A stretch of DNA of 64,000 bases from contig JAHPZI010000007.1 in the NCBI GenBank assembly GCA_019058295.1, positions 1 through 64,000 on the forward strand, written 5' to 3'. The notes under the pieces are model-generated. The model was not told the DNA's origin. It did not search any database and worked only from the letters and a program-made list of their open reading frames with translations. The position numbers and the translations under genes are program-made. Source of the stretch: Promethearchaeota archaeon (lineage in GTDB: Archaea > Asgardarchaeota > Lokiarchaeia > Sigyniarchaeales > SOKP01). Below, one piece after another: positions 55,862 to 64,000 of this stretch; position 1 is the stretch's first letter, and each line of letters begins with the position of its first letter.

Positions 55862-57040
55862 ATGGTTAGAAAAGGAATTGCAGATAAAATTGCGATAATA
55901 GGATGTGACGCCACAAAATTTGGTGAAAGATGGGATAAAAATCAATATGATTTATTATACGATGCAGTTAAAGGTGCCAGAGATGATGCTGGAATAACTA
56001 AGGATGAGATTGATGCGGTTTGGGTTGGGATATTTTATTTCTTTACAGGGCTTTCAGGGGCAGTAGTAGAAGATATTTTAAGATTGGATGGGAAACCAGT
56101 TACTAGAACGGAGAATTACTGTGCATCGGGAATGGATGCTTTCAGAAATGCTTGTTTTGCTCTTGCTGGTAATGCATATGATGTTGTTCTAGCATGTGGT
56201 GTAGAAAAATTAATGGATGAGGCCTCTAGTGGATTACCTGGCTTTGAATTGTTTGGTCATCCCACATTACCTATACCTTCTGCTCCAGCAATGTTTAGCT
56301 TGGCAGCAACAAGATCATTTCACACATGGGGGTGGACTAAGGAGGATTTAGCTCGGGTTGCTGTTAAAAACCATGAAAATGGCTCTCATCATCCAAAAGC
56401 ACATTTTCGGAGACCAACTACAATTGAAAAAGTAATGAGAGATGTTATGATTGCAGACCCCTTAGGGAGATCTGATTGTTGTGCAATGAGTGATGGAGCA
56501 GCAGCTTTAATCTTAACAAGAATAGAAGATGCTCCAAGTTATTCTTCGCACAAGGATGATTATATAGTTGTAAAAGCGAATGCGATATCTTGTCAAACAA
56601 ATACTCCTTGGTATAATCCAAATCACACCTTCACAAGTTTTCCAGCAACAGTAAAAGCTGCGAAAATGGCTTACAAAGAGGCAGGTATTACAGATCCTAG
56701 AAAACAAATCGATTGTGCTGAAGTTCACGATTGTTTCACGATTACTGAACTTTTAAATTGCCAAGATTTACAATTCTGTGAGATGGGAAAAGCAGCTGAA
56801 GAATTAAAAAACGGAACTTTTAATTGGGATGGTGAAACTGCAGTTAATCCATCCGGTGGTTTAAAATCCTTCGGTCATCCAATAGGTGCTACAGGATGTA
56901 GAATGCTACAAGAAATAACCAAACAACTTCAAGGAAGAGCCGAAGGCAGACAAGTTCCTGACGCAAAAATTGGTTTGGCTCATAATCTTGGCGGAGCATT
57001 TTGTGTCTGTAGTACTAGTATTTTAGGACAAGCAGATTGA
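55862..57040 (+). CDS. Thiolase (acetyl-CoA C-acyltransferase, SCP-x/archaeal type)
   Basis: The 392-residue thiolase joins or cleaves acyl-CoA units. I chose ATG 55862 because GAGAGGTG lies just before it; an upstream in-frame ATG at 55814 overlaps the previous gene. The nucleophilic Cys is in TENYCASGMDAF (about residue 85). The second site has EVHDCFTI and the C-terminal GGLKSFGHPIGATG, and the loop near the end (NLGGAFCVC) follows. This SCP-x type is typical of archaea, where it works with the DUF35/HMG-CoA synthase-like protein, as the neighbouring gene suggests; the archaeal mevalonate route is one possibility. Confidence 0.93.
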   Translation: MVRKGIADKIAIIGCDATKFGERWDKNQYDLLYDAVKGARDDAGITKDEIDAVWVGIFYFFTGLSGAVVEDILRLDGKPVTRTENYCASGMDAFRNACFALAGNAYDVVLACGVEKLMDEASSGLPGFELFGHPTLPIPSAPAMFSLAATRSFHTWGWTKEDLARVAVKNHENGSHHPKAHFRRPTTIEKVMRDVMIADPLGRSDCCAMSDGAAALILTRIEDAPSYSSHKDDYIVVKANAISCQTNTPWYNPNHTFTSFPATVKAAKMAYKEAGITDPRKQIDCAEVHDCFTITELLNCQDLQFCEMGKAAEELKNGTFNWDGETAVNPSGGLKSFGHPIGATGCRMLQEITKQLQGRAEGRQVPDAKIGLAHNLGGAFCVCSTSILGQAD

Positions 57041-57057
57041 AAATTATAAATCCTAAT

Positions 57058-57080
57058 AATTTTTTTTCTTTTTTTTATTT
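57058..57080 (+). terminator. T-rich terminator after the thiolase
   Basis: A T-tract with few interruptions lies about 20 bases downstream of the stop codon. Confidence 0.45.
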
Positions 57081-57186
57081 GTGAATGATAATCTTCAAAA
57101 ATAAGGAATTTTATCGTAATTTATCATATAAAAAAATATAAAATTATACAATTATTTAAAATTAATTTCTTAGGAGGTAGAAAATT

Positions 57187-57477
57187 ATGACTGAAAAAGC
57201 AAGAATTGGTTACAGAATTGTAGGGACTATAAAGGATGTAAAGGGAGTTTGTAATGCTGGTCACAAAAAAGGAGATAAAATAGAGATAAGTGGATATGAC
57301 AGTGGAGGCTTGTGTGGTTTTTTTTATCACGATATTTTCCCATATATTATCATGCTTCAATTCGGAGGGGGTTTTCCAGCTAAGTGGGTTGAAGATCCAG
57401 ATGTAGTTGAGCTTGAATGTATGGATAAATTTAATGCAGTTAAAATAGAATTAAGAAGGATAAAAAGTGAAGACTGA
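57187..57477 (+). CDS. TIGR04076-family small protein
   Basis: The 96-residue protein has the family pattern VKGVCNAGHKKGDKIEI..SGGLCGFFYHDIFPYIIMLQFGGGFP and a later ECMDKFNAVKIELRRI. The Cys and His residues (CNAGH, LCG, YHD) are conserved in this small family of anaerobes, whose role is not established. A good ribosome binding site, GGAGGT at 57173, fixes the ATG at 57187. It is probably a single gene. Confidence 0.85.
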   Translation: MTEKARIGYRIVGTIKDVKGVCNAGHKKGDKIEISGYDSGGLCGFFYHDIFPYIIMLQFGGGFPAKWVEDPDVVELECMDKFNAVKIELRRIKSED

Positions 57478-57543
57478 ATTAAATATTAATTCTATATTGG
57501 AAAAGTCAATAATCTTTTAATTTCTAATTAATTCTATTTAATT

Positions 57544-58398
57544 ATGAGTAATGCTAGTTTTAATCAATTCAAGGGGAATGTTAACACTGAACGAGTTCAA
57601 TATATCGCAGATCCTCAGCTGAGAAATATTGTAAACGTCTCAATTGCTTTAGAGCGTCCATTACTAGTGAAGGGAGAACCAGGTACAGGAAAGACATTAT
57701 TGTCCCACGCGATCGCCGAGGCACTTGGAAAGCGTTTAATTATTTGGAATATAAAAAGCACAACCGAAGCGATTGATGGGTGCTATATGTATGACACAGT
57801 ACAAAGACTAAACGATAGTCGATTTGGAAGCGACGATCGCAATGTGAATAATATTAAAGATTATATAACCCTTGGACCGCTAGGAGATGCATTTGTTTCT
57901 GAGGAACAAGTTGTTCTCCTTATTGACGAAATTGATAAGGCTGATATAGAATTTCCAAATGATTTATTACAAGAGCTTGATGTAATGGAGTTTTACATTA
58001 AGGAAACCAAAGAGTTTATAAAAGCAAAAACGCGTCCTATAGTAATTATTACCTCAAATAACGAAAAAGAACTCCCGGATGCATTTCTTAGGAGATGTGT
58101 ATTTCACTGGATAGAATTTCCCTCTAAGGAATTTATGGCTGAAATTTGCAATTTACATTATCCTAATTTGAAGAAGAATCTACTTGATCAATGTCTTAAA
58201 CATTTTTATTGGTTAAGGACTATAACTAAAATCAGAAAAATGCCGTCTACTTCTGAACTCTTGGATTGGATAGGAGTCTTATTAAAAAGTGGCATTTCGA
58301 TTGATGAATTAATGAAAGGAATACCTTTTCTCGGAGTCCTTATAAAGAAAGAAAAGGATCTTGAAGCTGTATTGGCAAAAGCACAATTTCCAACCTAA
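57544..58398 (+). CDS. MoxR-type AAA+ ATPase
   Basis: The 284-residue ATPase is of the MoxR family, which helps assemble or insert metal cofactors, usually with a VWA partner. Walker A is GEPGTGKTLLSH, Walker B is VVLLIDEIDKAD, and sensor 1 is ITSNNEKELPDAFLRRC, with the arginine finger in this segment. It is 15 bases before the first of two CoxE-like VWA genes, the usual partner order; CoxD/CoxE-type pairs mature molybdenum enzymes in other organisms. Confidence 0.93.
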   Translation: MSNASFNQFKGNVNTERVQYIADPQLRNIVNVSIALERPLLVKGEPGTGKTLLSHAIAEALGKRLIIWNIKSTTEAIDGCYMYDTVQRLNDSRFGSDDRNVNNIKDYITLGPLGDAFVSEEQVVLLIDEIDKADIEFPNDLLQELDVMEFYIKETKEFIKAKTRPIVIITSNNEKELPDAFLRRCVFHWIEFPSKEFMAEICNLHYPNLKKNLLDQCLKHFYWLRTITKIRKMPSTSELLDWIGVLLKSGISIDELMKGIPFLGVLIKKEKDLEAVLAKAQFPT

Positions 58399-58413
58399 TT
58401 ATTTTTTCTTAGG

Positions 58414-59652
58414 ATGTTTGTAGAATATTTTTATTATCTAAAAGAAATACTTCCCTCGGTAAGTATTACCGAATATATGACTCTACTGCAAGCCTTAAAT
58501 AAAGGACTAATCCATAATATGATGGATTTTTATTACATCTCACGGAGTATCTTATGTAAGAACGAGCATCATTATGATCTTTATGATATTGCTTTTGCTA
58601 ATTTTTTCAAAGACGCTTCAATTAAACTTACTGATGATATAAATCAAGAAATCTGGAAGTGGTTGCAGAAAAATACAGAAGTATTAAATTTTCCATTTAG
58701 TATCAGAGAATTTCAAAATGTTAATTTAGAAGAATTAGAAAGAAGGTTTGAACAATTATTAAAAGAACAAAATGAACGACATGATTACGGTAACAAATGG
58801 ATTGGGACTCAAGGACAATCACAATTCGGAAATTCAGGGCTAAATACAATGGGAATAAAAGTCGCTGGGGGAGTTGGCTTGCGTAGAGCAGTTATAATTG
58901 CTCAAAAAAGAATATTCAAGGATTATAGGAAAGATATTATCATCGGGACCAGGCAAATTAAAGTAGCTTTAAAGCGTCTTCGTAAATTAGGCGATATTGG
59001 CAAACCTAACGAATTAAATTTAGATAAAACTATTGATTTGACGGCTAAGAATGGAGGAGATATTGATTTATTCTTCGAAAAAAGGAAGAAAAATAATGTA
59101 AAACTAATACTTCTGATGGATGTTGGAGGTACTATGGATCCTTATATTCATCAAGTTAATTTATTATTCTCTGCAGCGAATCATATGTCGCATTGGAAAG
59201 ATTTTAAGTATTACTATTTCCACAATTGTATTTACGATAAATTATATAAAAATGCCGCAAGAACTCCACAGAGGGCAATTGATTTCGACGATTTTTTAAG
59301 AAAATATAAAAACTCATATCGAATAATTATTGTAGGAGACCAATGTATGCATCGCAGTGAATTAAAAAATCCTCGAGGTGCCATATATGACGGAGCCACA
59401 AATAAAAAGCCTGGAATTTATTACATAGAAGAAATTGCACAACACTTTAAAAATAATGTTGTATGGTTAAATCCTGAACCCAATACTGTTGAATGGATGT
59501 CATGGACGCGATTAGTTATCTCAAAAATTATTCCAACGTACCCATTTACAATTGAAGGCGTTGAAAAAGCCATGGATTATTTAAGAACCAATGGTAAAAA
59601 CTCATATACTACAGTACAACAGCTTAAAGGAGTCCCATTAGCTTTTTATTAA
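58414..59652 (+). CDS. CoxE-like VWA-domain protein, paralogue 1
   Basis: The 412-residue partner of the MoxR ATPase. The N-terminus FVEYFYYLKEILPSVSITEYMTLLQAL and the C-terminal von Willebrand A domain are CoxE-like. The metal-ion-dependent adhesion motif is LMDVGGTMDPY, followed by FHNCIYDKLY. A Gly/Gln-rich segment (KWIGTQGQSQFGN) sits between. A close paralogue lies at 60262. Such pairs act as chaperones for Mo- or other metalloenzymes; the target is unknown, although a molybdopterin enzyme occurs at 33 kb. Confidence 0.85.
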   Translation: MFVEYFYYLKEILPSVSITEYMTLLQALNKGLIHNMMDFYYISRSILCKNEHHYDLYDIAFANFFKDASIKLTDDINQEIWKWLQKNTEVLNFPFSIREFQNVNLEELERRFEQLLKEQNERHDYGNKWIGTQGQSQFGNSGLNTMGIKVAGGVGLRRAVIIAQKRIFKDYRKDIIIGTRQIKVALKRLRKLGDIGKPNELNLDKTIDLTAKNGGDIDLFFEKRKKNNVKLILLMDVGGTMDPYIHQVNLLFSAANHMSHWKDFKYYYFHNCIYDKLYKNAARTPQRAIDFDDFLRKYKNSYRIIIVGDQCMHRSELKNPRGAIYDGATNKKPGIYYIEEIAQHFKNNVVWLNPEPNTVEWMSWTRLVISKIIPTYPFTIEGVEKAMDYLRTNGKNSYTTVQQLKGVPLAFY

Positions 59653-59696
59653 AAAACAATCAAAAATTAATATGTTATTAGAGAATTTCTAATATT

Positions 59697-60173
59697 TTAT
59701 GATCTAAGAGTTGCTATCATAATTTTTTCATCTAATAGAAAATCTAATGCATTTAAAGGATCTGGGAGAACTACATCACTATTCATAATGCTTTTGATAG
59801 ATGCCCCTTCATTACCTAATATCACTATTCCCACAATTGCGTTTTTAAGCATTAAAGCATCATTATTTCCATTACCTATTGCTACTGTGATGTCTTTTCC
59901 TAATCGTATTAATTCGTTGTTTTTAGCTTTTGCCTCTGTAATTCCCCTTGGATTGATTTTAATATACTTTACATCTAACATTTCAGCAATATTTTTCAAA
60001 TTTCCTCTAGTATCCGCTGATAATAAATAAATTTTGTATATTTTTTTCAATTCCTTAAACTTACGAATTAAAATTTGTGAAATCTTCCCTTGAAATTGTA
60101 ATGTTCCATTTACATCAAATATTATATTCTCAATTGTAATTATACCATAGTTAGGAATTTCTATTTTTCTCAT
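59697..60173 (-). CDS. HAD-like phosphatase (soluble P-type ATPase-like, COG4087 type)
   Basis: The 158-residue protein resembles the soluble P-type-ATPase-like HAD group. Motif I is FDVNGTLQF (Asp nucleophile; the second Asp is replaced by Asn, as in this subgroup). Motif II is LLSADTRG, motif III Lys lies in GITEAKAKNNEL, and motif IV is IGNGNNDALML. It has no membrane helices. It is inserted on the opposite strand between the two CoxE-like paralogues, so its own expression signal is separate. The physiological substrate is unknown. Confidence 0.85.
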   Translation of the reverse strand: MRKIEIPNYGIITIENIIFDVNGTLQFQGKISQILIRKFKELKKIYKIYLLSADTRGNLKNIAEMLDVKYIKINPRGITEAKAKNNELIRLGKDITVAIGNGNNDALMLKNAIVGIVILGNEGASIKSIMNSDVVLPDPLNALDFLLDEKIMIATLRS

Positions 60174-60261
60174 CTTTAAATCACTTTTTTTTTTTAAAAA
60201 CCAAAAATCTAAATTTTGAAATTTTTTATTTTAAGATAGAATAAATGTTTTTTTTATTTCT

Positions 60262-61680
60262 ATGTTTGTTGAGTATTTTTATTATCTAAAGGAAAGATTA
60301 CCCGTTAGTATTACGGAATATATGACTTTATTACAAGCCTTAGAAAAAGGTTTAATCCGTAACATGGTAGAATTCTATTACGTTTCGAGATCTATATTAT
60401 GTAAAAACGAGCACCATTTCGATATCTATGACATTGCCTTTGCAAATTTTTTCAAGGAAGCGTTAATTAAATTTCCGGAAGAATTAAAAAAAGAGATCTG
60501 GGATTGGCTTAATAAAGAAATAACCTTTCAGGAGTTAATAGAAGGTTTACAAATTTTATTAAGTGAATATGGACAATTTATGAATGTCGAGGATTTTCAG
60601 CAGTTAATTGAAGAGTTATTAAAAAAGGCAGAATCGGGGGAGTTAAAATTAATTAACGCTCCTAGTGAGATAAAGGATGAGATCTGGGAATGGCTACAAA
60701 GAAATTTTGATTTATCAAAAATAAATTCTGTAACTCAAGAATTTTTAAGCAAATTCTCTAATATCGAAGAATTGCAAAAATATTTTGAAGAATTGATGGC
60801 AAAACAAGATGCGGAACATAATTTCGGAAATCAATGGATCGGAACCCAAGGTACCTCACAATTTGGAAACGCAGGGCAAAATCCAATGGGAATGCTGGTT
60901 GGCGGTGGTGCGGGAATGCGTACGGCTGTTCAAATCGCACAAAAAAGAATTTTTCAAGATTATAGAAAAGATGTAGTCTTGGACACTAGACAAATTAAAG
61001 TAGCGTTAAAACGGCTTCGAAAATTGGAAGAAATTGGTAAACAAGATGAATTAAATATTGACAAAACAATTGATAAAACTGCTAAAAATGGTGGCGATAT
61101 TGAAATAATATTTGAAAAAAGAAGAAAAAATAATGTAAAACTCCTTCTTTTAATGGATGTTGGAGGTTCCATGACTCCTTACGCTCACCTGGTTAATCTC
61201 TTGTTTTCTGCCGCAAACAATATGTCTCATTGGAAGGATTTTAAATATTATTACTTCCATAATTGCATCTATGAGAGTTTGTATTTTAACGCGCAACGCA
61301 ATCCTGATGAAGCAATTTTATTTGACGACTTCTTAAGAAAATACGATAGTAGCTATCGAGTAGTCGCCGTAGGTGATGCTGCAATGGCATCATGGGAGCT
61401 TACCGAACGCTATGGTTCGATATATTATTATCACAGAAATGAGATGCCTGGAATTTATTATATCAGAGAGTTAGCCAATCATTTCAAAAATCATATTGTA
61501 TGGCTGAATCCCGAAATCATCAAATTTAATTGGCAACCTTGGACGCGTAAAATCATTTCTAGTATTATTCCTATGTTTGATTTAACTGTAGAAGGCATTG
61601 AGGAAGCGATGAATTATCTAAGAGAAAGCGGAAGACACATATACACAACCGTCCATCTCCTTAAAGGTTTTGCTTTTTAA
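60262..61680 (+). CDS. CoxE-like VWA-domain protein, paralogue 2
   Basis: The 472-residue protein has the same plan as the 58414 gene: N-terminal FVEYFYYLKERLPVSITEYMTLLQALE, GNQWIGTQGTSQFGNAG, and VWA motif LMDVGGSMTPY then FHNCIYESLY. This copy has a canonical Ser in the metal-binding motif, where paralogue 1 has Thr, and about 60 extra residues in the middle (LIEGLQILLSEYGQFMN and following). Nearest neighbours are the HAD gene and the MoxR-VWA pair, so it may use the same MoxR. Confidence 0.85.
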   Translation: MFVEYFYYLKERLPVSITEYMTLLQALEKGLIRNMVEFYYVSRSILCKNEHHFDIYDIAFANFFKEALIKFPEELKKEIWDWLNKEITFQELIEGLQILLSEYGQFMNVEDFQQLIEELLKKAESGELKLINAPSEIKDEIWEWLQRNFDLSKINSVTQEFLSKFSNIEELQKYFEELMAKQDAEHNFGNQWIGTQGTSQFGNAGQNPMGMLVGGGAGMRTAVQIAQKRIFQDYRKDVVLDTRQIKVALKRLRKLEEIGKQDELNIDKTIDKTAKNGGDIEIIFEKRRKNNVKLLLLMDVGGSMTPYAHLVNLLFSAANNMSHWKDFKYYYFHNCIYESLYFNAQRNPDEAILFDDFLRKYDSSYRVVAVGDAAMASWELTERYGSIYYYHRNEMPGIYYIRELANHFKNHIVWLNPEIIKFNWQPWTRKIISSIIPMFDLTVEGIEEAMNYLRESGRHIYTTVHLLKGFAF

Positions 61681-61687
61681 GCAACAT

Positions 61688-62065
61688 TTATGTATTTAAG
61701 AAAAATCCTAAGCCAAATGCTAAAAGTAGATTTGCTATAAATGCCCGTTTCTTCTTTTTTTCTCCGAATTCTTTGAAATATTTTTTTCCCAACTTAACTT
61801 GCGCATCATTCAAATCTTCATAGATATATCCTTCCCTAATTAGAAAATAATAAATCTCTTCGCTTTTCTCTATTACAGCATATTCTGTAAAATTTTCTAT
61901 AAGAGTCGATCTCATTCGAATTATGTACTTCAGCTCGTCTTTTATCGCTGAAGGACGAAATATCATTTCTCCTTGATATAATTCCATCCTTTCCAGCAAT
62001 GCGATAATATCTTCCATAAAGACATAGTACCGATTCAAATCAACTTTATCTTTTGCAACGGGCAT
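61688..62065 (-). CDS. Uncharacterised small protein with C-terminal membrane helix
   Basis: The 125-residue protein is mostly helical and charged. One hydrophobic segment at the very C-terminus, FIANLLLAFGLGFFL, follows a KKKKR stretch, as in a tail-anchored protein with the bulk in the cytosol. No family is recognised. It is convergent with the second CoxE-like gene and divergent from the PhoU-like gene, with 81 bases between their start codons. Confidence 0.7.
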   Translation of the reverse strand: MPVAKDKVDLNRYYVFMEDIIALLERMELYQGEMIFRPSAIKDELKYIIRMRSTLIENFTEYAVIEKSEEIYYFLIREGYIYEDLNDAQVKLGKKYFKEFGEKKKKRAFIANLLLAFGLGFFLNT

Positions 62066-62146
62066 CTTAATTTTAATATAATATTAAGAAAATATAAACT
62101 TAAGGTGTAAAGTTTATATATTGGTTTAAACTTTTTTATATTAATT

Positions 62147-63055
62147 ATGAATGGTCTAAAGAAGCATTACACGAGAAAATTACAAAATATTAGTAGGTCA
62201 TATTTAGTAAGTTTGCCAAGCGAATTTTTAAAGAAACATGGATTAAAAGATAAAAAAAATGCATCAGTAATTATAAAAATCAATGAAGATTGGTCCTTGA
62301 CTATAATTCCTGAGAAATTAGCAGAACAAATTTCAGATGAGATAATAATTGAAGTATATAGAGAAGTCGCTCGTGAGGTTGTTGAGAAAGTACTGTCGGG
62401 TACAGAAAAAATTACTATTCTTTCTGATAAGAAAATTGATGAAGATATAAGAAAAGAAATACGATTTTTTGTTGATGGATTGCCTCAAGCTGAAATACTT
62501 GAAGATGAGGCTCAGAGAATTGTTGTATACAATATTGGTTTTAAGAATATTCCAAATAGAAAGATTTTACATCGATTATTATCAATCGTCTCTGATATAT
62601 TTGAAAATATTAAAAAAGAAAAAACATTAGAGTTAGAGCTGAATTTTAAAGATCTAAAAAAATTCTATATAATTTTAAATGGAAATATTCGGACATATCA
62701 TAATTCCGGATTTCTTGAGTATGGCGATGAAGAATTAACGCAAAAAAAAGCTTCAGACTATCGTATTTTCTCATACCAACTTAAAATAATAGGATATATT
62801 TTAAGGGATATCGAAATTGACGATTCTATTTTAGAGTTGTTCACTAAAATTGAAACTTATTTCAATGCGATTTTTGATGCCTTTTTGAAAAAGAACGAAC
62901 GATTAGCACACGAATTATGGTTTCAAAATCAACCTCTTGAACGAGAAGGTAGAAAACTTATGGATGGTGTGTCAAGTGAGTTTAAATATAAGATAAACCT
63001 TCTATTAATGATTGTTAAGATTTGTAGAAGTATGACGGCTCTATTGTATTCATGA
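62147..63055 (+). CDS. AbrB-type DNA-binding plus PhoU-like regulator
   Basis: The 302-residue protein has an N-terminal SpoVT/AbrB-like swapped-hairpin domain (YTRKLQNISRSYLVSLPSEFLKKHGLKDK..ASVIIKINEDWSLTIIPE). A long helical PhoU-like region follows (about 60-300). Fusions of this kind are archaeal phosphate-uptake regulators. No phosphate transporter gene is in the window, so the regulated genes are not seen. Upstream there is a TATA-like TTTATATA (about 62113), about 35 bases before the ATG. Confidence 0.88.
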   Translation: MNGLKKHYTRKLQNISRSYLVSLPSEFLKKHGLKDKKNASVIIKINEDWSLTIIPEKLAEQISDEIIIEVYREVAREVVEKVLSGTEKITILSDKKIDEDIRKEIRFFVDGLPQAEILEDEAQRIVVYNIGFKNIPNRKILHRLLSIVSDIFENIKKEKTLELELNFKDLKKFYIILNGNIRTYHNSGFLEYGDEELTQKKASDYRIFSYQLKIIGYILRDIEIDDSILELFTKIETYFNAIFDAFLKKNERLAHELWFQNQPLEREGRKLMDGVSSEFKYKINLLLMIVKICRSMTALLYS

Positions 63056-63111
63056 AAATATATTTTATTGACATTTTATAAAATATAGGCTTTTCAATTA
63101 AATTATTACAG

Positions 63112-63654
63112 CTATATTTCCTCGTGAGTTAATAATTTCCTAATTATTGTTTTGAAGGCTTCTCCTACATTTTCTCCAGTTTTCGCTGATGTTTTATAAA
63201 ATCCGAGAAATCCACGCTTATCAACTATTTTTTGAACTTCTGCATCTTTTGAGTTTTTATCAGCTACTAAATCGAGTTTATTTCCTAATATTACAATAGG
63301 GATATCACCACAAAACTTTTTTATATCACCGTGCCAAGCAGGTATTCGTTTTAAACTTTCCTTACCGTGATCAGAATCTTCTAAAGAAAAAACTATAATT
63401 CCACAGCTCGTACCCTTGTAAAAAACAGGTCGAAGAAAAAAATGGTCATCTTGTCCAGCTATATCCCATAAGGATAAATGACACTTTAGATTATCGACCT
63501 CGTCGGAATAAGATGAAAATTGAGCACCGATGGTTTTAGTATATTGCGTTTGAAACGAGGCTTGTGTGTATCTCCGAATTAAAGATGATTTTCCTACTTG
63601 CCCATCTCCAATAACTGTTACCTTAAAAACAAAGTCAGCCTCACTGTCACTCAT
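63112..63654 (-). CDS. Rab-like small GTPase
   Basis: The 180-residue GTPase has the full Ras/Rab set: P-loop VIGDGQVGKSSLIRRY, switch I TKTIGAQF, switch II LWDIAGQDDHFF, guanine motifs LGNKLD and TSAKTGEN. The catalytic Gln is present. There is no C-terminal Cys for prenylation, so if it goes to the membrane it uses another way. Rab-like proteins are abundant in Asgard archaea. It is the third GTPase type in the window. It is expressed alone. Confidence 0.93.
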   Translation of the reverse strand: MSDSEADFVFKVTVIGDGQVGKSSLIRRYTQASFQTQYTKTIGAQFSSYSDEVDNLKCHLSLWDIAGQDDHFFLRPVFYKGTSCGIIVFSLEDSDHGKESLKRIPAWHGDIKKFCGDIPIVILGNKLDLVADKNSKDAEVQKIVDKRGFLGFYKTSAKTGENVGEAFKTIIRKLLTHEEI

Positions 63655-63818
63655 AATAAAATCTTGTTTTTATTATTCTATGACATATAATATTCATTAA
63701 ATTTTAACATCTATTATTAAGAAATAACTTCATTATAAAGTAGAGATAAAAATATTAAAATGAAGTTAATAATATTTGCATTTAAACAGTGTGAATAATA
63801 ATAATTACGTGCTGATTT

Positions 63819-64000
63819 TTGACAGAACTGGATAGAAATTTAGAATGTATATTTGTAATGGTAGGGGCAATTTTTGTTGCATCTATTGTCATTATTGCAG
63901 CAATTTTATCGTATTTTGAGATGGGATATAATCCGATTGAATATACTATTAGCGAACTAGCACTTTATAGATATAGAACATTATTTAGTATTGGTTTAGT
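63819..64000 (+). CDS. Start of a membrane protein, DUF998-like (partial)
   Basis: A frame that begins at TTG 63819 runs off the right edge. It reads MTELDRNLECIFVMVGAIFV, a first membrane helix (about residues 10-33), then GYNPIEYTISELALYRYR and LFSIGL. The ISEL segment is like the start of DUF998 integral-membrane proteins. The start codon is a choice by position, not by a strong ribosome binding site. Only about 60 residues are visible. Confidence 0.55.
   Translation, partial: MTELDRNLECIFVMVGAIFVASIVIIAAILSYFEMGYNPIEYTISELALYRYRTLFSIGL

Noticed and set aside
1-64000. tRNA genes, rRNA genes, transposases or phage genes
   Set aside because: None was recognised on a by-eye scan of both strands; a tRNAscan run could still show a tRNA I missed.

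Overview
The window is AT-rich (roughly 30% G+C by eye) and looks like a chromosomal piece of an Asgard archaeon close to the Lokiarchaeia. The evidence is archaeal: a ribosomal protein L10e gene, an archaeal-style RNase P RNA, TTTAAATA-type boxes just upstream of start codons, and a split B12-dependent mutase. The Asgard flavour comes from three different Ras/Rag/MglA-like small GTPases, a Rag-like GTPase with its own roadblock-like tail, an arrestin-like protein, possible longin and PCI-like proteins, and selenocysteine (Sec) genes of the HdrA/VhuD type. TGA is an ordinary stop for many genes here, so the in-frame TGA codons described below are recoding, not a changed code.

Region 1-10.2 kb holds two tandem, paralogous, minus-strand surface proteins. 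One has more than 2,169 residues and runs off the left edge; the other has 1,152 residues. They are built from kelch-type beta-propeller repeats and Ig-like domains, and the larger also has a NosD-like beta-helix. Their leaderless promoters are duplicated too. From 10.4 to 13.5 kb come a membrane pyrophosphatase, the RNase P RNA and two tiny Cys-rich proteins. From 13.5 to 21.3 kb lie dnaK-dnaJ, the divergent grpE, and a methylmalonyl-CoA mutase operon (large subunit, B12 subunit, MeaB-type GTPase). The stretch 21.7-35.7 kb is mixed: a membrane-anchored beta-propeller, L10e, an acyl-CoA-synthetase-like protein, Nfu, the GTPases, an arrestin-like protein, an FrhB-like flavoprotein, a sulfite-oxidase-like molybdoenzyme with membrane helices, and a HEAT-repeat protein.

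The most remarkable part is 36.0-49.2 kb, a heterodisulfide-reductase-like electron-transfer cluster. It begins with an HdrA interrupted by five in-frame TGA codons and an MvhD/VhuD interrupted by two. Each of the seven TGAs falls at or next to a position where Cys is found in the Cys-type paralogues further along, or in the wider family. Downstream are two FrhB-like F420/flavin proteins, an HdrC-HdrB-like CCG protein, a fused double HdrA, a Cys-type MvhD and a second double HdrA. Ordinary gene finding breaks the Sec HdrA into pieces and misses the Sec VhuD altogether. The likely job is flavin-based electron bifurcation or confurcation between ferredoxin, F420 and a disulfide or other low-potential partner.

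The last 15 kb (49.4-64 kb) carries acyl-CoA metabolism (enoyl-CoA hydratase, a thiolase and an HMG-CoA-synthase-like/DUF35 protein), an enolase-superfamily enzyme, two tandem longin-like proteins and an acetyltransferase. It then has a MoxR ATPase with two CoxE-like VWA proteins, a PhoU-like regulator, a Rab-like GTPase and the start of a membrane protein. The HMG-CoA-synthase-like gene has a 30-base in-frame insert with two stop codons between short direct repeats.
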